Below, in pieces: positions 6,232 to 11,348 of a stretch of 11,348 bases of DNA (positions are counted from its first letter, which is position 1; each line of letters starts with the position of its first letter). The translations under genes were made by a program, and so were the position numbers. The DNA is from Faecalibacterium sp. UBA7177 (GTDB taxonomy: Bacteria > Bacillota > Clostridia > Oscillospirales > Ruminococcaceae): the NCBI GenBank assembly GCA_002491225.1, contig DKVN01000092.1, positions 7,981-19,328 on the forward strand, written 5' to 3'. Under the pieces are notes generated by a model. The model saw only the letters and a list, made by a program, of their open reading frames with translations. It made no database searches and was not told where the DNA came from.

Positions 6232-6261
6232 GAACAGAATTTCGCACCCGCCGCTCCCGCC

Positions 6262-6291
6262 TTGTCAAGCGGGGGGCGCTTGTGGTAAAAT
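6262..6291 (+). promoter_or_regulatory. Candidate sigma-A promoter of the transglutaminase-like lipoprotein gene
   Basis: TTGTCA (6262-6267) and TAAAAT (6286-6291) are separated by 18 bp, each differing from consensus by one base. The leader of about 150 nt to ATG 6446 ends in an A- and C-rich, G-poor stretch (6345-6425) with repeated CAAAAC/CAACAA-like words, probably unstructured and leaving the AAAGGGGGG ribosome site exposed. Confidence 0.6.
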
Positions 6292-6445
6292 AAGAAGCAG
6301 CGAAAAAATCCGGCGGCCGCACGGGCCGCGGCGGCTTACCGCACAGACAGAGGCAATAAAAAGACAAAGACGCCAAAACCAAAGGCAACAAAACAGCAAG
6401 GGCAACAAGCCCAAACCAACAAAACCGGCAAAGGGGGGATGGACG

Positions 6446-7444
6446 ATGCAGCGCACGGCGTACAGATTGGCCGCGCTGGGCCTTGCGGCGGCGCTGGCAT
6501 TCGCGGGCTGCGGCGGCGCTTCGCCGGGCGGCAGTGCGCCGGGCGGCAGCGCGCCCGCGCACAGCACCACCGCCCTCTCCACCCCCGGCACCGCGCTCTC
6601 CAATTCGGCCAGCCCCGACAGTGCGGCGGCCCAGCCCGGCTGGTCCGGCCACGGCGAGGTGACCCCCGGCTCGGTCTACCACGGCGAGATCGACATCCTC
6701 ACCCCCGAGGCCCCCGGCACGGTGGTCTACGCGGGCGAGGGGGTCACCATCGACGCCAGCAACGCAAACGAGGGCTACATCATGGTGCGCTGCGAGGGGG
6801 TCAGCGTGCGCATCAAGGTGCGGGTGACCCACGAGGGCGAGGAGTACCTCTATAACCTCAACAATCAGGGCCGGTACGAGGTGCTGCCCTTGCAGATGGG
6901 CAGCGGCAGCTATGAGGTCAAGGTCTTCAAGCAGGTCGAGGGCAGCAAGTACACCCCGCTCTACACCGCCGCCGTCGAGGCTGAGATGTCCGACGAGAAC
7001 CGGGTCTTCTACTACCCCAGCCAGTACGTCTGGTACACAAACGAGGCGGACGCGGTGCAGCTCTCCTACGACCTCTGCAACGGCCTTACCGACCCGGAGG
7101 AAAAGGTGAGCACCATCTACGATTATCTGGTCTGGTACATGGAGTACGACTACGACAAGGCCGAGCAGATCCAGAACGGCACCCTCACCGGCTACATCCC
7201 GGACCTCAGCGAGGTGCTGGCGGCGGGCAAGGGCATCTGCTTTGACTATTCCGGCCTTTTGGCCGCGATGCTGCGGGCGCAGGACATCCCGGTGCGGCTG
7301 GTGATGGGCTACCTCTCGCCGGACGGCATCTATCACGCTTGGAATCAGGTGTATCTGGACGATGAGTGGGTCTGGATGGACGCCACCCTCGGCCCGCGCG
7401 ACAGCCACACCGAAAAGGACTACGCGCAGGACCGGATGTATTGA
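6446..7444 (+). CDS. Transglutaminase-like domain lipoprotein
   Basis: A 332-residue secreted lipoprotein with a papain-fold transglutaminase-like domain. The N-terminus MQRTAYRLAALGLAAALAFA precedes GC, with Cys22 as probable lipidation site (the -3 residue is Phe, so the lipobox is imperfect). A Gly/Ser/Ala/Pro-rich linker (23-70) and a beta-rich region (about 75-180) follow. The catalytic domain shows Cys265 in GKGICFDYSGLLAAMLR, His297 in YHAWNQVYL and Asp312 in WMDATLG, a complete Cys-His-Asp triad. Bacterial members act as proteases, peptide cyclases or cross-linkers on envelope or peptidoglycan substrates; which applies here cannot be read. The ATG is preceded by AAAGGGGGG (6430-6438), and a promoter lies about 155 nt upstream. 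It ends 150 nt before the pilus-like operon in the same orientation, so co-transcription is possible but the gap is structured. Confidence 0.88.
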   Translation: MQRTAYRLAALGLAAALAFAGCGGASPGGSAPGGSAPAHSTTALSTPGTALSNSASPDSAAAQPGWSGHGEVTPGSVYHGEIDILTPEAPGTVVYAGEGVTIDASNANEGYIMVRCEGVSVRIKVRVTHEGEEYLYNLNNQGRYEVLPLQMGSGSYEVKVFKQVEGSKYTPLYTAAVEAEMSDENRVFYYPSQYVWYTNEADAVQLSYDLCNGLTDPEEKVSTIYDYLVWYMEYDYDKAEQIQNGTLTGYIPDLSEVLAAGKGICFDYSGLLAAMLRAQDIPVRLVMGYLSPDGIYHAWNQVYLDDEWVWMDATLGPRDSHTEKDYAQDRMY

Positions 7445-7459
7445 CACCGGCAGACAGGG

Positions 7460-7533
7460 CCCCGCGGCGGGAACGCCCGCGGCAAAGCAGGAAACAGCAG
7501 CGCGCCCGCCCCGCTTGCGGGGCCCGCGCGCTG
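7460..7533. repeat. GC-rich hairpins between the lipoprotein gene and the pilus-like operon
   Basis: Two inverted repeats occur. GCGGG/CCCGC flank a short loop near 7466-7480. A larger hairpin has outer arms CAGCGCG (7498-7504) and CGCGCTG (7527-7533) and inner arms CCCCG/CGGGG closing a CTTG loop (7509-7522). No T-run follows, so Rho-independent termination is not supported; partial termination or mRNA processing is possible. Confidence 0.4.
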
Positions 7534-7594
7534 ACAGAGACGAACGGCCCGGCAACCGCCCCGATGGGGCGGCCAGGCATCAGGATGGAGGGGC

Positions 7595-8653
7595 ATGGCA
7601 ATGGAACAAACCCGCGCAAAACAGCTGCCCGCAATGGAGGTCTCCCTCTTTTGCAGCCAGGCGGCGATGATCCTCGGATCCGGCATCCCGCTGTACGACG
7701 GCATGGAGGTGCTGAAAAACAGCTATGAGGACACCCCCTATGCTCCGCAAATGGAGGCGGTGTACGAGAGCGTCCACCGGGGCGACAAGCTCTACGAGGC
7801 GCTCGAAGCGGCTGGGGGCTTTCCGGAGTACATGGTGCAGATGGCCCGCACCGGCGAGATGACCGGCAACCTCGACACGGTGCTCTCACAGCTGGCCCTC
7901 TATTATGAAAAGGAGGCCCGCCTGCGGGACGAGGTGCGCAGCGCGGTGACCTATCCGCTGGTGCTGGTGGCCATGCTGGCCGTGGTCATCGGCATTCTGG
8001 TGGTGCGGGTGCTGCCCATCTTCGCCTCGGTTTTCCGCAGCCTCGGCGGCGGGCTTTCGGGCGCGTCGGGGGCGGTGCTCTCGGGCGGCATGGTGCTGGG
8101 CCGGGTGATGCTGGTGCTGGTGGCCCTGCTGCTGGTGGGGGTGCTGGCGGTCTTTCTCGCCTGGCGCGGCGGCAAACAGCGGCAGCTGCTGGACGCGGCG
8201 GGCCGGGCGGTGCCCCGCATCGGGCGGCTGCGCCGCCAGCAGGCGGCCCAGCGCTTTTGCGCGGTGATCGCGATGGTGCTCTCGAGCGGTTATGGCCTTG
8301 AGGACGCCCTCGGCCTGCTGCCCGAGCTGCTGGCGGGCGGCCCCGGCGAGGCGGCCGCCAAAAAGTGTAAGGAGCGGCTGGCCGAGACCGGCGATTTTGG
8401 CCAGGCGGTGCAGGGCATCGGCCTGTTTGACCCGCTGCACGAGAAGATGATCGCGGTGGGGGTGAGTACCGGCCAGACCGACCAGGTGCTCACCCAGCTG
8501 GACGGCATCTACGGCCGCGAGGTCGAGACCGGCATCCAGGAGCTGGCCGCCGGCATCGAGCCCGCCCTGGTGGCGGCGCTCACCATCATCATCGGGGGCA
8601 TCCTGCTCTCGGTGATGCTGCCGCTGGCCGGGATCATGAGCTCGATGGTCTGA
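7595..8653 (+). CDS. Type II secretion/type IV pilus inner-membrane platform protein, PilC/GspF family
   Basis: A 352-residue member of the GspF/PilC family, the inner-membrane platform that links the cytoplasmic ATPase to the growing pilus or pseudopilus. Two GspF repeats are seen. The first covers about residues 15-140, with MARTGEMTGNLDTVLSQLALYYEKE and a hydrophobic segment AVTYPLVLVAMLAVVIGILVV (117-137). The second covers about 218-345, with VGVSTGQTDQVLTQLDGIYGREVE and the terminal segment EPALVAALTIIIGGILLSVMLPL. Another membrane segment lies at 169-190. It is somewhat shorter than the roughly 400-residue proteobacterial PilC and lacks their long N-terminal extension. GGAGGGG precedes ATG 7595; a second in-frame ATG at 7601 is possible. 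It heads a same-strand cluster with four small membrane-anchored proteins and a PilT-type ATPase. Confidence 0.92.
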   Translation: MAMEQTRAKQLPAMEVSLFCSQAAMILGSGIPLYDGMEVLKNSYEDTPYAPQMEAVYESVHRGDKLYEALEAAGGFPEYMVQMARTGEMTGNLDTVLSQLALYYEKEARLRDEVRSAVTYPLVLVAMLAVVIGILVVRVLPIFASVFRSLGGGLSGASGAVLSGGMVLGRVMLVLVALLLVGVLAVFLAWRGGKQRQLLDAAGRAVPRIGRLRRQQAAQRFCAVIAMVLSSGYGLEDALGLLPELLAGGPGEAAAKKCKERLAETGDFGQAVQGIGLFDPLHEKMIAVGVSTGQTDQVLTQLDGIYGREVETGIQELAAGIEPALVAALTIIIGGILLSVMLPLAGIMSSMV

Positions 8654-8740
8654 CGGCGCGTTTGGCCCGGCCGGAGCGGATGCGGCCGCGGGCCCTGAGC
8701 CTTTGATGTGACCAACACGCCGAAAGGAGGCGTTTTGCGG

Positions 8741-9064
8741 ATGCAATGGCGAACCGAACAGCGGGCGCTGCGCCGCCGGTGGGCGGCCTTTGGCCTGTTG
8801 GTGCTGGCGGTGCTGGCGGCCTTTGTGCTGGCCAGCGGATGGCTGGGCCGAACCAACGAGGACGAGCAGGCCGAGCTGCTGCGCGCCGCGCTCGAGCAGG
8901 CGCTGGTGAGCTGCTACGCCGCCGAGGGGCGCTACCCCCAGAGCATCGGTTACCTCGAAGAGCACTACGGGGTGCGGATCGACCGCACCCGCTACGCCGT
9001 CTCCTACGACGCCTTTGCCGACAACATCCGCCCGCAGGTGCGGGTGATCCGATTGGGGGAGTGA
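8741..9064 (+). CDS. Small single-pass membrane protein of the pilus cluster, pseudopilin-like
   Basis: A 107-residue protein with a basic N-terminus (MQWRTEQRALRRRW), one membrane segment (about 16-35) and an extracytoplasmic domain. The stretch LRAALEQALVSCYAAEGRYPQSIGYLEEHYGV resembles the end of the pilin helix and the 'xYYxxxGxYP' turn common in GspG-like pseudopilins. No G-F-x-x-x-E prepilin peptidase site is present. AAAGGAGG (8723-8730) lies 10 nt before ATG 8741. An upstream in-frame GTG (8708) would put the RBS inside the gene and TTG 8735 is too close to it, so both were rejected. It ends 3 nt before the DUF4860 gene, implying one operon. Function is inferred from context and the weak pilin resemblance. 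Confidence 0.75.
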   Translation: MQWRTEQRALRRRWAAFGLLVLAVLAAFVLASGWLGRTNEDEQAELLRAALEQALVSCYAAEGRYPQSIGYLEEHYGVRIDRTRYAVSYDAFADNIRPQVRVIRLGE

Positions 9065-9067
9065 GCC

Positions 9068-9523
9068 ATGCGCAGAGACGGGACCTCGGCCGGTGGGCTG
9101 CTGGTGTTTCTGGTGTACGGGATGTTTGCGCTCTTTTCGCTGCTGCTGGTGGTGATCGGCGCGGGCATCTACCGCGGCGTGGTCGAGACCGGCCGCGAGA
9201 ATACCCAGCTGCGCTCCTCCCTCTTGTATCTGGCCAACCAGATGCGCAGCTGCTCGGGCGAGCCTTGGCTGGAGGGCGAGCCCGAGGCCCCGGTGCTGGT
9301 GCTGCCCATGCAGCAGGGCGAGTACGAGACCCGCATCTATTTTGAGGACGGGGCCCTCTGCGAGTACTACGGCCCGGCGGGCGAAACACCTGCCGCGGGC
9401 CTCGGCGAGCGGGTGGCCGCGCTGGACGATTTTTCGATCGGGCAGGCCGGAAACGGCCTGTTTGAGGTGACCGTGACGGCCGGCGGCGAGGTGCGCAGCA
9501 TGGCGCTGTGCGGCACGGCGTAA
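9068..9523 (+). CDS. DUF4860-type membrane-anchored protein of the pilus cluster
   Basis: A 151-residue protein with an N-terminal membrane segment (LLVFLVYGMFALFSLLLVVI) followed by GIYRGVVETGRENTQLRSSL and LYLANQMRS, a pattern I recognise from DUF4860 proteins found beside type IV pilus-like genes in Clostridia. The rest is beta-rich (APVLVLPMQ, YETRIYFEDGALCEYYG, LDDFSIGQAGNGLFEVTVTAGG), much like ComGF-type minor pseudopilins. No canonical prepilin cleavage site is visible. It starts 3 nt after the preceding stop with GGGGGAG just upstream and is followed 12 nt later by the next small gene. Probably a minor pilin-like subunit; the family has no established biochemical role that I know of. 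Confidence 0.8.
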   Translation: MRRDGTSAGGLLVFLVYGMFALFSLLLVVIGAGIYRGVVETGRENTQLRSSLLYLANQMRSCSGEPWLEGEPEAPVLVLPMQQGEYETRIYFEDGALCEYYGPAGETPAAGLGERVAALDDFSIGQAGNGLFEVTVTAGGEVRSMALCGTA

Positions 9524-9535
9524 GGGGGCGGCGGG

Positions 9536-10099
9536 ATGAAAAAACGGAACCTGGCCCTGGTGGAGATGACCCTCGTGATCCTCTTTATGGCCCTCTCGGC
9601 GGCGGTGCTGGTGCAGGTGTTCGCCGCGGCCCGCATCCAGAGCAGCGAGAGCCGCGCCCAGACGGTGGGCCAGACGATGGCGCAGGACCTGATCGAGCGC
9701 TGGAAGGCCGGGGAGGACCCGGCGGCCCTCTTTGCGCCCGGCGAGGGCTGGCAGGCGATGCCCGCCGAGGAGCTTGCGGGCGTTTCGCTTGAGATCCAGA
9801 TGACCGGAGAAGCCGGGGCGGAGAACGCGACGGACGCGGAGGACGCGGCTGCCCAGCCGGGCCAGCCGGATGAGGTACCCGCGCCCACCGCCGGGTACAC
9901 CCTCTGGCTCGACCAAACCTTTGCGCCGGTGGCCGGCCGAGAGGGGGCTTCCTACGCCCTCTCGGCGGCGCTGGGCACGCAGCCCGAGCCCGCCGGGCAG
10001 CTGCGCCGCATCGCGGTGCGGATGACGGCGCTGAACACCGGGCACGAGCTGATCGGCTTTGCGACCGCCCGGTATCAGAGCAACCAGCCCGCGAGCTGA
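9536..10099 (+). CDS. Pseudopilin-like protein with degenerate prepilin N-terminus
   Basis: A 187-residue protein beginning MKKRNLALVEMTLVILFMAL, a short basic leader then a hydrophobic helix with Glu at the position expected for pilin Glu5. The residue before the mature part is Asn or Leu, not the Gly needed by prepilin peptidase. The helix continues as VLVQVFAAARIQSSESRAQTVGQTMAQDLIERWKAG, typical of the pilin alpha-1 C-half, followed by a Glu/Ala/Pro-rich insert (about 90-120) and a beta-rich C-terminal domain. AAGGGGGCGGCGGG precedes ATG 9536, and the gene follows the DUF4860 gene by 12 nt. It most likely belongs to the type II secretion/ComG-like minor pseudopilin group. Whether it is processed is unknown. 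Confidence 0.75.
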   Translation: MKKRNLALVEMTLVILFMALSAAVLVQVFAAARIQSSESRAQTVGQTMAQDLIERWKAGEDPAALFAPGEGWQAMPAEELAGVSLEIQMTGEAGAENATDAEDAAAQPGQPDEVPAPTAGYTLWLDQTFAPVAGREGASYALSAALGTQPEPAGQLRRIAVRMTALNTGHELIGFATARYQSNQPAS

Positions 10100-10187
10100 G
10101 CAGGCTTTCCCCAAAAGAGAGACCGGCGGCGCGGCCAAACGGCCGACCCGGCAAACCGCAAAATAAACCAAAAAGGAGGCGGCGGAG

Positions 10188-10595
10188 ATGGAACAGCGCA
10201 CCCCGCACCGGTCGGGCAGCAGCGTGGGGCTTGCCTCGGTGCTGATGATCGTGATGATCCTGGCGTTGACCTGCTTTGGGGTGCTGGCCCTGGTCAGCGC
10301 CCGGGCGGACGCCGCCGTCAGCGCGCGGGCGGCCCGCTATTCGGCCGAGTACTACGCCGCTGAGGGGCGGCTGCAGCAGCAGCTGGCCGGGCTGGACGCC
10401 GAGCTGCAGGCGGGCGGCTTTCCCCAGCAGGACGGCACGGTGCTGCGCACCCTGTCCGAGCCGCTGGACGCCACCCGCACCCTCGAATGGCAGATCGCGG
10501 TGACCCCTTTGCAGCGGGAGTACCATGTCCTCTCCCGCGGGGTGACCAACAGCGAGGCGTGGGAGCTGGACGAGTCGATGCAGCTTTGGGGCTGA
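10188..10595 (+). CDS. Small single-pass membrane protein of the pilus cluster (PilX/GspK-like N-terminus)
   Basis: A 135-residue protein with the N-terminus RSGSSVGLASVLMIVMILALTCFGVLALVSARADAAVSARAA, similar in pattern to PilX/GspK-type minor pilins (short polar leader, Gly/Ser, long hydrophobic helix). It is followed by YSAEYYAAEGRLQQQLAGLDAEL, an amphipathic helix, and a small C-terminal domain ending in LDESMQLWG. The usual Glu5 is absent. AAAAAGGAGG precedes ATG 10188 by a normal spacing. The 88-nt gap before it (10100-10187) holds only a short GGCC-AAAC-GGCC hairpin and a G-poor A/C-rich leader. A likely terminator-like hairpin follows. Its role as a minor subunit of the neighbouring machine is inference from position and topology. 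Confidence 0.75.
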   Translation: MEQRTPHRSGSSVGLASVLMIVMILALTCFGVLALVSARADAAVSARAARYSAEYYAAEGRLQQQLAGLDAELQAGGFPQQDGTVLRTLSEPLDATRTLEWQIAVTPLQREYHVLSRGVTNSEAWELDESMQLWG

Positions 10596-10616
10596 TTGGG
10601 GGCTGAGGTTCCAACA

Positions 10617-10650
10617 GGCCGCCCCGCCGCGCAAAGCGGGCGGCCCTTTT
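10617..10650 (+). terminator. Terminator-like hairpin before the PilT-type gene
   Basis: GGCCGCCCCGC (10617-10627) pairs with GCGGGCGGCC (10636-10645) with one bulged C; CTTTT follows. The T-run is short, so partial termination that lowers downstream ATPase expression is more likely than a full stop. No separate promoter is evident in the 82 nt before the ATPase gene. Confidence 0.5.
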
Positions 10651-10677
10651 GAAAACAGATAAGGAGCGTGAGACGGC

Positions 10678-11348
10678 ATGGACATTCAGGAGATCCTGAC
10701 AGCCGCATTACAGCGCGAGAGCTCGGATATCTTCATTGTGCCCGGTGCGCCGGTGCACATCAAGGCAAAGGGCGAGATGCAGCCGCTGAACGAGGAGCGG
10801 ATCCTGCCCGCCTCCTCCCGCGCACTGATCGAGCAGATCTACGCCCTCGCCAAGCGGGAGATGACCTTTGTCGATCAGGACGGGGACGATGACTTCTCCT
10901 TCTCGCTCAGCCGGATGGGGCGGTTTCGCTGCAACGCCTACAAGCAGCGCTCCTCGCTGGCGGCGGTGATCCGGGTGGTCACCTTCGGCCTGCCCGACCC
11001 CGCGGCCATGCACATCCCGGACAAGGTGATGGACCTCTACGACACCAAAAACGGCATGATCCTGGTCACCGGTTCGGCGGGCAGCGGCAAATCGACCACC
11101 CTCGCCTGCCTCATCGACCGGATCAATCAGGAAAAGAGCGGCCACATCATCACCATCGAGGATCCCATCGAGTATGTCCACACCCACAAAAAGAGCCTGG
11201 TGAGCCAGCGCGAGATCTCGCACGACACCGAGAGCTACGCCGCCGCCCTGCGGGCCGCCCTGCGCCAGACTCCCAGCGCCATCCTGCTGGGCGAGATGCG
11301 GGACTTTGAGACCATCCAAACCGCCATCACCGCCGCCGAGACCGGCCA
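10678..11348 (+). CDS. PilT-type twitching motility/type IV pilus ATPase (3' end outside window)
   Basis: The first 223 codons of a secretion ATPase of the PilT/GspE superfamily; the window ends before the stop. The N-terminus MDIQEILTAALQRESSDIFI matches the PilT start ('A...ASDLHL'-like). The Walker A motif is GSAGSGKST (132-140), the Asp box TIEDPIEY (159-166) and Walker B AILLGEMRD (201-209). The short N-terminal domain favours PilT (retraction-type) over the longer PilB/GspE extension ATPase. AAGGAG (10661-10666) lies 11 nt before ATG 10678. It shares strand and neighbourhood with the platform protein and small pilin-like genes, so it should energise the same machine, though a terminator-like hairpin separates it from them. 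No PilB-type ATPase is in the window; one may lie downstream. Confidence 0.92.
   Translation, partial: MDIQEILTAALQRESSDIFIVPGAPVHIKAKGEMQPLNEERILPASSRALIEQIYALAKREMTFVDQDGDDDFSFSLSRMGRFRCNAYKQRSSLAAVIRVVTFGLPDPAAMHIPDKVMDLYDTKNGMILVTGSAGSGKSTTLACLIDRINQEKSGHIITIEDPIEYVHTHKKSLVSQREISHDTESYAAALRAALRQTPSAILLGEMRDFETIQTAITAAETG

Noticed and set aside
6168..6260. SOS (LexA) box upstream of the DinD-like gene
   Set aside because: AGAACAG occurs twice, but no GAAC-N4-GTTC dyad is present.
7441..7446. TTGACA as a -35 box for the pilus-like operon
   Set aside because: It spans the lipoprotein stop codon, and no -10-like hexamer occurs 15-19 bp downstream in the GC-rich sequence.
6065..7555. Minus-strand open frame of about 496 codons
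   Set aside because: Crosses the divergent promoter region and is antisense to the transglutaminase-like gene, whose catalytic triad is intact.
7886..10201. Long open frame on the minus strand (about 771 codons)
   Set aside because: Antisense to the clearly recognisable GspF, DUF4860 and pilin-like genes; its His/Gln/Arg/Ala-rich translation is typical of a GC-rich shadow frame.

Overview
The window looks like chromosomal DNA of a high-GC gut Firmicute of the Oscillospiraceae/Ruminococcaceae type (Faecalibacterium, Subdoligranulum or Gemmiger relatives). This is inferred from very GC-rich codon use, AGGAGG-type ribosome binding sites, and family resemblances: a GH36 alpha-galactosidase, a ParB-like/BMP fusion, a DUF4860 pilus cluster and a DinD/BRO protein. 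No rRNA, tRNA or CRISPR array was seen.

Layout. (1) 1-702: 3' end of a GH36 alpha-galactosidase (+). (2) 703-862: an intergenic region with an inverted-repeat element of REP/BIME type. (3) 863-3513: two translationally coupled genes (+), a signal-peptide-less protein joining a ParB-like N-terminal region to a BMP/PnrA-like ligand-binding domain, and a metallophosphoesterase. (4) 3514-3729: structured, repeat-like DNA and a strong bidirectional terminator facing a convergent gene. (5) 3730-6167: a visibly lower-GC segment on the minus strand, with a PlsC-type acyltransferase whose start appears displaced by a frameshift, about 550 bp without a convincing gene (holding a perfect 20-bp hairpin and a relic of a Bro-N coding sequence), and a full-length BRO/DinD-like gene. 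(6) 6213-6445: a divergent promoter region. (7) 6446-7444: a transglutaminase-like lipoprotein (+). (8) 7595-11348: a type IV pilus/type II secretion-like operon (+): a PilC/GspF platform protein, four small proteins with one N-terminal membrane segment each, then the start of a PilT-type ATPase cut by the window edge.

How the parts relate. The pilus-like genes probably encode one envelope machine: the ATPase powers it, the GspF protein is its inner-membrane platform, and the four small proteins are candidate minor pilin-like subunits, although none has the textbook G-F-x-x-x-E prepilin site. The ParB-like/BMP protein and the phosphoesterase share a 4-nt overlap and should act together, possibly as an intracellular ligand-sensing pair; that is inference. 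The best candidates for undescribed biology are this pair, the divergent pilin-like set, and the Bro-N relic that keeps a palindrome also present in the intact BRO gene.
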